Shown here one piece after another: positions 16,240-23,399 of a DNA stretch of 30,287 bases. Under the pieces are notes generated by a model, which made no database searches, was not told the origin of the DNA, and saw only the letters and a list, made by a program, of their open reading frames with translations. Origin of the DNA: Verrucomicrobia bacterium UBA3841 (GTDB lineage Bacteria > Verrucomicrobiota > Kiritimatiellia > RFP12 > UBA1067); NCBI GenBank assembly GCA_002392765.1, contig DGHT01000065.1:1-30287 (forward strand). Reading direction: 5' to 3'. Within the stretch, counting starts at the first letter, position 1. Each line of letters starts with the position of its first letter. The translations under genes and the position numbers were made by a program.

Positions 16240-16946
16240 CTGGCCCTTCCTTCCGCTATGACGGCGTTGGCCGCTTCCAGGACGTCAGGCCGGCGCTTGT
16301 CCACGGCGACGCCGTAGCCGTCGCGCGTTTCAAGCGGAGTGACGATCAGGCGCCCGCCCGACTCCGCCGCGACCGCCCTGAGCGCCGAAATGTCGAAGAA
16401 AATGGCGTCGACCTCGTCTTTCTCCAGCGCTTCGATGGCGTCGCCGAGCAGTTTGAAAGGCAAGGGATCGCATCCGTGGCGGCAGAGGTACAGATCTCCG
16501 ATCGTGTCCGCCTCCACGCCTATGCGGAAAGAGAAAATCTCCGACATGAGCGGTTTTCTGTGCCCGGCCTTGTACAGAAAGCACGCGCCTTCCGTGCTGT
16601 ACGGCGTCGAGAAATTGACGTCGCGGCTGCGAGCCTCCGTGATGGTGATCGTCGAAATGCCCATGTCGGCCGTTCCCGCCTTGAGGCGCGGCATTATCTC
16701 GTTGAATTCGACGCTCTCGATTACAAGGTCCCGTCCCATTTTTTTCGCGATCCGGCGGGCGAGTTCGATGTCGTGCCCGGCGTACTCCCCGGACGCGTCC
16801 ACGTACGAGCTTGGCGGCTCCGTGGAGTGCGTCACGAGAATGAGCGGCCGCGTCCGGTCCGCGATCCGCGGATCGGGTTCCCGCTCCGGTTCCCGTCCGA
16901 AGCAGCCGGCGATGGCGATAAGCGCCAGAATGGTCGTGTGTCTCAT
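16236..16946 (-). CDS. Solute-binding lipoprotein (SBP_bac_3 type) without transporter
   Basis: 236 residues. The N-terminus MRHTTILALIAIAGC ends in a lipobox with Cys15, so a lipoprotein is expected. The mature part is a periplasmic binding fold of family 3, usually for amino acids: PPSSYVDASGEYAGHDIELARRIAKKM, FNEIMPRLKAGTADMGISTITITEARSRDVNFSTPY and IEALEKDEVDAIFFDISAL. No ABC permease or ATPase gene is nearby. It is overlapped on both sides (ATGA) by genes for the MATE/GHKL fusion and the SpoIIE-type phosphatase. I infer that it acts as a ligand sensor feeding the phosphatase's outer domain or the transporter, rather than as an uptake component. The ligand is unknown. Confidence 0.88.
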   Translation of the reverse strand: MRHTTILALIAIAGCFGREPEREPDPRIADRTRPLILVTHSTEPPSSYVDASGEYAGHDIELARRIAKKMGRDLVIESVEFNEIMPRLKAGTADMGISTITITEARSRDVNFSTPYSTEGACFLYKAGHRKPLMSEIFSFRIGVEADTIGDLYLCRHGCDPLPFKLLGDAIEALEKDEVDAIFFDISALRAVAAESGGRLIVTPLETRDGYGVAVDKRRPDVLEAANAVIAEGRAR

Positions 16947-18640
16947 AGTTTGAACGCGTTGCGGTTGAATCCAGTCGTGGTCAGATTGCGGCGGCCCGGT
17001 ATGGCCGTCATCAGATTCGACACGAGATAGCTGCGAAGCGACGAAACCCGCGCATCGGTGTCGGTAATGTCGAATATCTCGCCGTCATCGCGGATCACGA
17101 GCGACACGGCGCCGTCGCCGAGGTCGGCCGTTACTTCTGCCGCCGTGCGCCTGCCGGCGTTGTGGTCGCGCACGACCATCAGGGTCTCCTCCACAAGCAG
17201 CGCCGCCTTGGCCGCGCGTTTCGCGTCGATTCCCTCTTTCCTGAGATGTCCGTCAACCGCCGCAGCCGCCGCGCAGACGTCATCGGGCTCGACCGGCAGA
17301 TCGAACACCCGGATTTTCCGTTCGCGGTCTTTTTCGAGCAGCAGCGGGAAAGAGCCGCGCCCGTATCTGAACGACATGAACGCCGCGACGAGCGCCATGG
17401 CGGCGTAGGGGCTCGCGGCGATAACCGCCCAAACGCCGTTTTCCCCGTAGAGCGCCCCGGCGGCGGGGAAGAACGCGCCGGGAAGGACAAGCGTGGCCAT
17501 AGCCGTAACCGAGAAAGCCAGCCATTCGCGGACCCTGAACGTATAGTAGGAATTGAGCAGCATCACCAGAGCCATGCCGGTCAGTCCGAAAGACACGATC
17601 CTGACCGCAGTGCGGGCGGATGCCGCGAGAGCCGGATCGTCTATGCCGATCAGCGACGTCAAAAGGCCCGGAAACGCGGCAAGGAGAAGCGTGAACGCCA
17701 CCCCCTCGGCCGCCGACACAAGCGCGGCGAGGTTCATTATGCGCCTTGTAAGCCGGTCGTTGCGCTCCCCGATGTAGACGCAGGCCATCGGCTGCGCCGC
17801 CGTCGCCACGCCGTCGAACGCCTCGTTTATGCCGAGGACGGCCAAAACCGCCGCAAGCACGGGAAGCCTCTCCGCTCCGAAGCGCGAGATCACATAGATG
17901 TTCAGCGCCAGCGTGATTCCCGCCTGGCAGAGGCGTATGCTCGCGTCTCCCAAAGAGCATTTGCATATCCGCCAGGAATCCAGCAGCGAGAAGTGCCGGA
18001 CGAAAGCGAGCGAATTCGAGGGGCGTTTGAAATGGAACAGCAGAATCAGCACCGCCGCAAGATGTCCGAGAGAAGTCCCGGCCGCGCATCCGGCGTATCC
18101 CCAGCGCATCGTGAGAGGGACCGAAAGCGCGCAATTGCCGATCAGCTGGGCCGCGTACGCCGCCGCGCTCGTGCGCCCGTCGCCGTCGGCGTAGCACATG
18201 CTCGTGAAAAAGAACGCAAGCGGCTCCAGAACGGCGCAGGGGAGGAACCAGGCCCAGTATTCGCGGGTCCCCTCCAGAACCGCGCCGGAAACGCCGAACG
18301 CCGCGGTCGCGCCGCCTCGCACTGCGGCGAGCGCGCCCGCGAGCAGGAGTCCGAAGCCGAGCGCCGTCCACAATCCCTGCGTGAGAAGCTCCCCCGCCCT
18401 GCGGCGCTCGAAGCGGCCCATCTCCATCCCGTACAGAACGCTGGTCCCCGTTCCCGCCAGAAGCGCGAAAAACGAGACGGCGTTGAACACCGGCTGCATG
18501 AGATTGATGACGGACAACCCGTCGTCGCCAAGGACATGTCCGCAGATTATGCTGTCGGAAAGGCCCATCAAGTATTCGACCGCCATCGCGAAAGTCGCGG
18601 TGGGCAGGAATCGGACGAACTTGCTGGCGGCAAAGGTCAC
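16943..18640 (-). CDS. MATE-family transporter fused to a GHKL (RsbW-like) domain
   Basis: 565 residues. Residues 1 to about 430 form a MATE/MOP transporter: FAMAVEYLMGLSDSIICGHVLG, then VINLMQPVFNAVSFFALLAGTGTSVLYG and about twelve hydrophobic segments. Residues 446-565 are a soluble domain: FDLPVEPDDV, KAALLVEETLMVV with the N-box-position glutamates at 484-485, SLVIRDDGEIFDIT (G1 motif DDG at 518-520) and a C-terminal TTGFNRNAFKL. It resembles the anti-sigma kinase branch of GHKL ATPases, but the usual N-box Asn is not evident, so ATP binding may be altered. The start is GTG at 18638-18640 with no good ribosome binding site, 39 bp after upp. Together with the binding protein, phosphatase and STAS genes it looks like a transporter wired into partner switching. 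Confidence 0.88.
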   Translation of the reverse strand: MTFAASKFVRFLPTATFAMAVEYLMGLSDSIICGHVLGDDGLSVINLMQPVFNAVSFFALLAGTGTSVLYGMEMGRFERRRAGELLTQGLWTALGFGLLLAGALAAVRGGATAAFGVSGAVLEGTREYWAWFLPCAVLEPLAFFFTSMCYADGDGRTSAAAYAAQLIGNCALSVPLTMRWGYAGCAAGTSLGHLAAVLILLFHFKRPSNSLAFVRHFSLLDSWRICKCSLGDASIRLCQAGITLALNIYVISRFGAERLPVLAAVLAVLGINEAFDGVATAAQPMACVYIGERNDRLTRRIMNLAALVSAAEGVAFTLLLAAFPGLLTSLIGIDDPALAASARTAVRIVSFGLTGMALVMLLNSYYTFRVREWLAFSVTAMATLVLPGAFFPAAGALYGENGVWAVIAASPYAAMALVAAFMSFRYGRGSFPLLLEKDRERKIRVFDLPVEPDDVCAAAAAVDGHLRKEGIDAKRAAKAALLVEETLMVVRDHNAGRRTAAEVTADLGDGAVSLVIRDDGEIFDITDTDARVSSLRSYLVSNLMTAIPGRRNLTTTGFNRNAFKL

Positions 18641-18679
18641 GAGTGGCGGTGTTGGAGGTGGATGGGCGGACGGCCGCTG

Positions 18680-19300
18680 CTACAGCGTTCCGAAGATGCG
18701 GTCGCCGGCGTCGCCGAGCCCCGGCACGATGTAGTAGTGCGAGTTGAGCCTTTCATCCTTCGCGGCGGTGAACACGGGCACGTCGGGATGCTCTTTCTCC
18801 ACCTTCTCTATACCTTCGGGGGCTGCGATAAGATTGAGAAACACGATACGCCTGTATCCGAGCTTCTTGAGCTGCGAGAACGCGTCGCACGCGCTCCCGC
18901 CCGTGGCGAGCATCGGGTCGATGACGATCGCCAACTCGTCGTTCTTCGCAGGGGGGACTTTCGCGTAGTAGGGGATCGGCTCGGCCGTCGCTTCGTTGCG
19001 CTGCATGCCGAGAACGCCCACCTTGGCGTACGGCAGTACGTGCAGCATCGCGCCGAGCATGCCCATGCCCGCGCGCAGGATCGGGACGATCACAATCGAA
19101 TCTTCGATCTTTACGCCCATCGTCTTGGCTACCGGGGTCGTGACGGGGATTTCGACCGTGCGCAGATCCTTGAGGCTTTCGATGGCGAGAAATTCCGTAA
19201 TCTCGTTGACCAGCTCGCGAAACTGCTTGGGTTTCGTGTTGATGTCGCGCATCAGCGTGACACGGTGTTTGACAAGAGGATGGTTTAGAACTGTGTGCAT
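18680..19300 (-). CDS. upp: Uracil phosphoribosyltransferase
   Basis: 206 residues, the family length. It makes UMP from uracil and PRPP. The start MHTVLNHPLVKHRVTLMRD is typical, as are IVIVPILRAGMGMLGAML, the PRPP loop AIVIDPMLATGGSACDAF, and the uracil-binding C-terminal region YYIVPGLGDAGDRIFGTL. The ATG at 19298-19300 lies only eight bases from a strong TATAAT box and has no ribosome binding site, so the message is probably leaderless. It is the promoter-proximal gene of an eleven-gene directon that also carries the purine permease and apt, so pyrimidine and purine base salvage may be co-expressed. Confidence 0.96.
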   Translation of the reverse strand: MHTVLNHPLVKHRVTLMRDINTKPKQFRELVNEITEFLAIESLKDLRTVEIPVTTPVAKTMGVKIEDSIVIVPILRAGMGMLGAMLHVLPYAKVGVLGMQRNEATAEPIPYYAKVPPAKNDELAIVIDPMLATGGSACDAFSQLKKLGYRRIVFLNLIAAPEGIEKVEKEHPDVPVFTAAKDERLNSHYYIVPGLGDAGDRIFGTL

Positions 19301-19308
19301 AATAGAGT

Positions 19309-19337
19309 ATTATACACCATAGTCGGCCAAAAATCAA
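19309..19337 (-). promoter_or_regulatory. Promoter of upp and the downstream directon (leaderless)
   Basis: Minus strand: -35 TTGATT (19337-19332), 17-bp spacer, -10 TATAAT (19314-19309). Eight bases then lead to the upp ATG, so the expected transcription start is at the start codon. It is the only strong promoter I see for the eleven minus-strand genes down to 8137. This one lacks the TGn element. Confidence 0.75.
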
Positions 19338-19364
19338 ATTAAAGAATATGAAAACGACAGTCGT

Positions 19365-20564
19365 TCAGCGGGGCTGCGCCACGGTGGCGGCCAGTCCGCC
19401 GCCGGACGTTTCGCGGTAGAGGGACGGCAGATCGTGGCCGGTGTTCAGCATAACGGACACCACTTCGTCGAACGACACGCGGTGGCGGCCGTCCGTCAGG
19501 AGAGCCATTTCCGCCGCGACGAGAGCGCGGTTCGCGGCGATCGCGTTTCGTTCGATGCACGGTATCTGCACGAGTCCCATCACAGGATCGCACGTAAGGC
19601 CGAGAAAATGCTCCAGGCCTATCTCGGCGGCGGTCTCGCACTGCGAACCCGTGCCTCCGTACAGGTACGTCGCGGCCGCCGCCGCCATCGCGCACGCCAC
19701 CCCTATTTCCCCCTGGCATCCGACCTCCGCGCCGGAAAGCGACCCGTTGCGCTTGACTACCGCGCCGAACAGCCCGGCGATCTCGAGCGCGTGTATCAAT
19801 TCGCGGCGGTCGCATCCGAGCGTTTCGTCAAGGTATCTCAGGACGGCGGGAAGGACGCCGGCCGATCCGCACGTGGGGGCGGTCACGACGATTCCGAGCG
19901 ATGCGTTCTCCTCCGCGACGGCCGTCGCATACGCCGAGACGAGCGCCGTCCTGCGGAACTCGTTTTTAAGGAACCTCGATTTCTGGTAGATGTTCCTCGC
20001 CCGGCGCGCAAGATTGAGTCCGCCCGGAAGGACGCCGTCGTGTTTGAGGCCGGCGTCGATCGACGCCCACATCTGCGTCAGCACGGCGTCCATGAAAACG
20101 GATATTCCGTCGCCTTCCGCCGATTCCGCCAGCTGCCACATGGGAAGTCCGCTTTTCTCGCACTCGGCAAGCATCCCGGCCATGTTTTCGTAAGGATAGA
20201 CGCTTAGCTCCATCTCTTTGCCGCCCGGCTCTTTCAGGGCGCCTCCGCCAGTGGAATATACAATCCACGGCTCAGGCGCGGGATCGAGATCGGTGCGTTC
20301 GAACTTCATGCCGTTGGGATGGTCGGGGAGCATTTCGTCCGGACGCCAGTCTATCTGCGTTCTTTCCGGACCGAGCACCTGCGCCACCGCCCTGTCGGTG
20401 AAATGACCGCGGCCCGTCGCGGCCAGACTGCCGTACAGCGTTACGCGGAAGCGCCCTTCGCCGCCGCAGCGCGAAAGGAATATTCCGGCCGCCCTCGCGG
20501 GCCCCATTGTGTGACTGGACGATGGACCGTATCCCGTCCTGAAAATATCCTTGAGCGATGTCAT
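19365..20564 (-). CDS. sdaA: L-serine ammonia-lyase (iron-sulfur, single chain)
   Basis: 399 residues from ATG at 20562-20564, which has AAGGAAAGGA in front; a longer open frame to 20624 lacks such support. The enzyme deaminates L-serine to pyruvate using a 4Fe-4S cluster. MTSLKDIFRTGYGPSSSHTMGP is the beta-domain signature. The alpha domain has VTAPTCGSAGVLPAVL, EVGCQGEIGVACAMAAAAA and GLTCDPVMGLVQIPCIERNAIA, whose cysteines are the cluster ligands. Both domains are in one chain, as in many Gram-negative types. It is transcribed alone, between the repeat island upstream and the upp promoter downstream. A weak hairpin (AACGA/TCGTT) overlaps its stop codon. Confidence 0.95.
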   Translation of the reverse strand: MTSLKDIFRTGYGPSSSHTMGPARAAGIFLSRCGGEGRFRVTLYGSLAATGRGHFTDRAVAQVLGPERTQIDWRPDEMLPDHPNGMKFERTDLDPAPEPWIVYSTGGGALKEPGGKEMELSVYPYENMAGMLAECEKSGLPMWQLAESAEGDGISVFMDAVLTQMWASIDAGLKHDGVLPGGLNLARRARNIYQKSRFLKNEFRRTALVSAYATAVAEENASLGIVVTAPTCGSAGVLPAVLRYLDETLGCDRRELIHALEIAGLFGAVVKRNGSLSGAEVGCQGEIGVACAMAAAAATYLYGGTGSQCETAAEIGLEHFLGLTCDPVMGLVQIPCIERNAIAANRALVAAEMALLTDGRHRVSFDEVVSVMLNTGHDLPSLYRETSGGGLAATVAQPR

Positions 20565-20612
20565 TCGCAATCCTTTCCTTCTCCTTGTTGATTTTTTGGT
20601 TTTCCCATATTT

Positions 20613-20657
20613 CCGCAATCGCAAAATTTCACACTTTACATTTTACACTTTACACTC
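20613..20657. repeat. 45-bp direct repeat, copy 1
   Basis: It begins CCGCAATCGCAAAATTTC and continues with an A/T-C-rich stretch containing TTTACA three times. It matches the copy at 20784-20828 in 44 of 45 positions, same orientation. It lies about 50 bp upstream of the sdaA start. Confidence 0.93.
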
Positions 20658-20661
20658 TTCA

Positions 20662-20680
20662 AACGGGCGGGACGCCCGTT
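20662..20680. repeat. Hairpin 1 of repeat island
   Basis: Perfect inverted repeat AACGGGCG-GGA-CGCCCGTT. It is the kind of GC-rich extragenic palindrome seen in REP-like families. No T-run flanks it. Confidence 0.8.
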
Positions 20681-20695
20681 CCCCCAGTGAGGTCA

Positions 20696-20769
20696 CTAAC
20701 TGGGAAAGCCGCCATCTTGGCGGCGGCACTAACCAGGATAGCCGCCGTCCCGGCGGCTATCCCAGTTAG
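20696..20769. repeat. Compound palindromic element with two inner hairpins
   Basis: Outer arms CTAACTGGGA (20696-20705) and TCCCAGTTAG (20760-20769) are complementary. Inside are hairpin 2, GCCGCCA-TCT-TGGCGGC (20708-20724), and hairpin 3, GGATAGCCGCCG-TCC-CGGCGGCTATCC (20736-20762), the latter perfect over 12 bp. The two inner units also start alike (CACTAACTGGG and CACTAACCAGG). This gives a cloverleaf-like, BIME-style structure. Confidence 0.82.
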
Positions 20770-20783
20770 CGCTTCCAGCAATC

Positions 20784-20828
20784 CCGCAATCGCAAAATTC
20801 CACACTTTACATTTTACACTTTACACTC
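20784..20828. repeat. 45-bp direct repeat, copy 2
   Basis: Same orientation as copy 1, with one mismatch. On the minus strand this copy supplies the last codons and the TAA stop of the alpha/beta hydrolase gene, so the repeat invades a coding end. Between the two copies lie only hairpins, as if they bounded an inserted element. Confidence 0.93.
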
Positions 20829-21443
20829 GATCAGGCAATCTGCGACGGCGGCGTCGATGCGTTCGGGGATCGAGACCGGCAGGGCGTGATCCGAACCCGG
20901 AACGATCTCGCAGACCGCCTCCGGAAATACAGCCTTCAGAAATTCCGCGTTGGAAGCGCGCGTTATTGCGTCGCGCTCGCTCTGGAATATGTAAACGGGG
21001 AAGTCGAGCGGGCCCTTCGCCATAAGGTCTATCAAGTCCATCCGCAAATCCGTCTGCTCGAGGTATTGAAGTCCCCTTTTCATCCTCTGCGGCGTATCAT
21101 TGACGTACGGACCTTCCGCTCCAAGTCCGTGCGTAAAACCGTACTCCAGCGCCCGCAGGCGCCCGGGAGACATCCCGGCCCATCCTTTCGCGGCCATCAT
21201 GCGCGGCGTCGCGGAAACGAGTACGAGCCCCGCGACTTTGCGCGGCGCCTCGGCCGCGAGACCAAGCGCAATGCTCCCGCCCATCGACCATCCAACGAGA
21301 ACCGACCTGTCCTCGGCCATGAACGCATCGCGCGCAAGACCGTCGAGAGCTTCTATGTAATCGAATATCCTGTCCTTTGGGAACATGCAGGCGCGCCAGG
21401 CGTCGGGGCTCGCCACCCATCCGTTGAGGACGAACACCTTCAT
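20814..21443 (-). CDS. Alpha/beta hydrolase (BioH-like)
   Basis: 209 residues. The N-terminus MKVFVLNGWVASPDAW gives the oxyanion strand. The nucleophile elbow is VLVGWSMGGSIALGLA, followed by LVLVSATPRM; the acid is in YIFQSERDAITRAS and the catalytic histidine in VPGSDHALPVSIPERI. It is short and BioH-like, so it could release a pimeloyl-type acyl group or another ester, but no biotin genes are nearby. It overlaps prfA by ATGA and ends the rplU operon, in the place where prmC often follows prfA. The final residues ECKV and the stop are encoded by the end of a 45-bp repeat, so the natural C-terminus may have been changed. Confidence 0.85.
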   Translation of the reverse strand: MKVFVLNGWVASPDAWRACMFPKDRIFDYIEALDGLARDAFMAEDRSVLVGWSMGGSIALGLAAEAPRKVAGLVLVSATPRMMAAKGWAGMSPGRLRALEYGFTHGLGAEGPYVNDTPQRMKRGLQYLEQTDLRMDLIDLMAKGPLDFPVYIFQSERDAITRASNAEFLKAVFPEAVCEIVPGSDHALPVSIPERIDAAVADCLIECKV

Positions 21444-22528
21444 GGCTGCGACATGCCTTCCTTCAGCGCCTTTGCCAGACGCTCCTCCAGGTCGTGTCTT
21501 GCCAAGGCATCCAGAAGCGGCTCCATGGCGCCGTCCACGATTCTGTCAAGCGAATAGAGCGTGAGATCGATGCGGTGGTCGGTCATCCTGTTCTGCGGGA
21601 AATTGTACGTGCGGATGCGCTCCGACCTGTCGCCGGAACCGCGCAGCGAAAGCCTGTCGGCGCCCAGTTTCGCCTCTTCGTCGCGGCGTTTCTTGTCGAG
21701 AATCCTCGCTTTCAGCGTGGCGAAACACTTTTCCCTGTTTCGCTGCTGGCTGCGCTCGTCCTGGCAGACCGCCACTATTCCGGTCGGAAGGTGCGTCATG
21801 CGGACTGCCGACTCGGTCTTGTTCACATGCTGTCCGCCGGCGCCGCCCGCGCAGAAGAGATCTATCCTGATGTCGGAATCGGGGATGTCGATCTCGTCCT
21901 CTTCGTCCGATTCCGGGAAAACTATGACGGTTGCCGCGGAAGTGTGTATGCGCCCTTGCGCTTCGGTCGCCGGAACGCGCTGGACGCGATGTCCGCCGGA
22001 TTCGAAGCGCAGAGTGCCGTACGCGCCTTCGCCTTCGACGGTGAACACGATCTCCTTGTACCCGTCGAGGGATGTGGCGTTGGAATTCATCACCGAAATT
22101 TTCCATCCGCGTCTGTCGGCGTAGCGCGAATACATTCTGAACAGATCGCCGGCGAAAAGCGCCGCCTCCTCCCCGCCCGTGCCGGCGCGGATTTCCATGA
22201 CCGCGTTTCTCGACTCGAAGATGTCGGGCTTCAGGAGCGATTCCATGACCTTCTTCTCGAGTTTCGGAATTTCCGCGTCGATCTGCGCGATCTCGGCCGC
22301 CGCCTCGCCGGCGAAATCGGGATCGGCCAGCAGCTCCTCGTTTCCCTTCCTGTCGGAGATGGCTTTGGAAAGCGCGCCGTACGCCGATTCAAGCCGCTTG
22401 AGAAACGTATGCTCGCGCAGCGTCCTGCGGTAGCGCACGGCGTCCGATAAAACGGCGGGGTCGCCCATATCCGCTTCCACGGACGAAAGACGACCCAGCA
22501 TGTTTTCGATCTGGATGCGATCGATCAA
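21440..22528 (-). CDS. prfA: Peptide chain release factor 1
   Basis: 362 residues, full length. It reads UAA and UAG and triggers peptide release. The catalytic GGQ is in CAGGAGGQHVNKTESAVR. The codon-recognition tripeptide is PAT in RVPATEAQGRIHTSAAT, which fits RF1 (PxT) and not RF2 (SPF). DERSQQRNREKCF and RTYNFPQNRMTDHRI are further landmarks. The start appears to be TTG at 22526-22528, six bases after the rpmE stop; the first ATG downstream (residue 10) would remove the beginning of the first helix. The rare start and weak ribosome binding site suggest coupling to rpmE translation. Confidence 0.96.
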   Translation of the reverse strand: MIDRIQIENMLGRLSSVEADMGDPAVLSDAVRYRRTLREHTFLKRLESAYGALSKAISDRKGNEELLADPDFAGEAAAEIAQIDAEIPKLEKKVMESLLKPDIFESRNAVMEIRAGTGGEEAALFAGDLFRMYSRYADRRGWKISVMNSNATSLDGYKEIVFTVEGEGAYGTLRFESGGHRVQRVPATEAQGRIHTSAATVIVFPESDEEDEIDIPDSDIRIDLFCAGGAGGQHVNKTESAVRMTHLPTGIVAVCQDERSQQRNREKCFATLKARILDKKRRDEEAKLGADRLSLRGSGDRSERIRTYNFPQNRMTDHRIDLTLYSLDRIVDGAMEPLLDALARHDLEERLAKALKEGMSQP

Positions 22529-22534
22529 GGAATT

Positions 22535-22750
22535 CTACTTGACAATCTTCTTGTAGTTGGCGAAGCGCTTCTTGAACGCATCGACGCGGCCTTCGGTGTC
22601 GACCATCGTCTTCTGCCCCGTGAAATACGGATGGCATGCCGAACAAGTGTTGACGGTCATTTCCTTCTTGGTGGAACGCGTCTTGATGACGTTCCCGCAG
22701 GCGCAGGTTATCGTCGCCTCGCCGTATGACGGATGTATGTCCTTTTTCAT
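22535..22750 (-). CDS. rpmE: Ribosomal protein bL31 (zinc-binding type)
   Basis: 71 residues. MKKDIHPSYGEATITCACGN is the classic bL31 opening. The four zinc ligands Cys16, Cys18, Cys36 and Cys39 (CAC and CSAC) are all present, so this is the C+ form used when zinc is sufficient. HPYFTGQK and VDAFKKRF complete the family pattern. It lies 14 bp after rpmA and six before prfA. Confidence 0.97.
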   Translation of the reverse strand: MKKDIHPSYGEATITCACGNVIKTRSTKKEMTVNTCSACHPYFTGQKTMVDTEGRVDAFKKRFANYKKIVK

Positions 22751-22764
22751 TTTGTGCTAGCCTT

Positions 22765-22998
22765 TCATTCGACGATTGTGACGACCTTGCCGTCCTTGAT
22801 GAATTTCACCTTGCCGTCCTTGAGGGCGAAAAGCGTGAAATCGCGACCCTGTCCGACGTTCTTGCCGGGGTGTATCTTGGTGCCGCGCTGGCGGACGATT
22901 ATCGAACCCGCCTTGAGAAGCTGTCCGTCGTACGCCTTGACGCCCAGGTATTTGGGGTTGGAATCGCGTCCGTTCCTGGCTGATGCAGAGCTGGCCAT
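22765..22998 (-). CDS. rpmA: Ribosomal protein bL27
   Basis: 77 residues, slightly shorter than the usual 85. ASARNGRDSNPKYLGVKAYDGQ and GSIIVRQRGTKIHPGKNVGQG are diagnostic; the N-terminus reaches the peptidyl-transferase centre. The start MASSASARNGRDS lacks the common MAHKKG opening, so the basic N-terminal tail is reduced. There is no Firmicutes-type cleavable leader. Twenty bases separate it from rplU, with a strong AGGAGG ribosome binding site. Confidence 0.96.
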   Translation of the reverse strand: MASSASARNGRDSNPKYLGVKAYDGQLLKAGSIIVRQRGTKIHPGKNVGQGRDFTLFALKDGKVKFIKDGKVVTIVE

Positions 22999-23018
22999 AT
23001 CGATTTACCTCCTGAATT

Positions 23019-23333
23019 TCAAGCGATGGACTTCACCGTCGCGACCGTGAGCGACTGACGGTGCCCGACGAGACGGCGGGCTCCTTTGCGGCGCTTGGCC
23101 TTGAAGTTGATTACTTTCTTGCCGCGCTTGTGGCCGTCGACCGCGAGCGTGACCGTGGCGCCTTCGACGTAAGGCTTGCCAACCTTGAGCGTCGTGCCGT
23201 CGGACACGGCGCATACCGTGGAGAGAACGGTTTCCTCCCCTGCTTCGACCGGAATCTTTTCAATTTCGATCTTGTCGCCGACTCTGACAAGCGTCTGCTT
23301 GCCGCCGGTTTCGAGTATTGCGTATGCTTCCAT
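23019..23333 (-). CDS. rplU: Ribosomal protein bL21
   Basis: 104 residues. MEAYAILETGGKQTLVRVGDKIEIEKIP is the family N-terminus, and HKRGKKVINFKAKRRKGARRLVGHRQSLT is the rRNA-binding loop and C-terminus. I chose ATG at 23331-23333, with AAAGGA before it; the longer open frame to 23399 starts within two bases of the -10 box and cannot be the true start. It is the first gene of rplU-rpmA-rpmE-prfA-hydrolase, behind a strong promoter. Confidence 0.96.
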   Translation of the reverse strand: MEAYAILETGGKQTLVRVGDKIEIEKIPVEAGEETVLSTVCAVSDGTTLKVGKPYVEGATVTLAVDGHKRGKKVINFKAKRRKGARRLVGHRQSLTVATVKSIA

Positions 23334-23399
23334 TTTCGTTTTCCTTTGTTTCCGGCTTTCCTTGTGGATTTTACTCCACGAAAAGCACAATTTCGGCAT

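Noticed and set aside
17162..19288. 708-codon open frame on the plus strand
   Set aside because: It is antisense to the MATE fusion and upp, is rich in Arg, His and Glu, and shows no domain; a product of high GC in the opposite strand.
19319..19331. Similarity between the upp promoter region and the palindrome at 4896-4916
   Set aside because: They share a GGCCGA/CTATG-like string, but the upp copy is not palindromic and the match is short; chance is the simpler reading.
19353..19365. Terminator of sdaA
   Set aside because: Only a five-base stem (AACGA/TCGTT), overlapping the stop codon and followed by a broken T-run; too weak to claim.
20736..20762. Intrinsic terminator
   Set aside because: The 12-bp stem is perfect, but neither side has a T-run, and it belongs to a larger palindromic repeat.
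23334..23399. N-terminal extension of bL21
   Set aside because: Its ATG begins immediately after the -10 box, and bL21 similarity starts at the ATG at 23333, which has a ribosome binding site.
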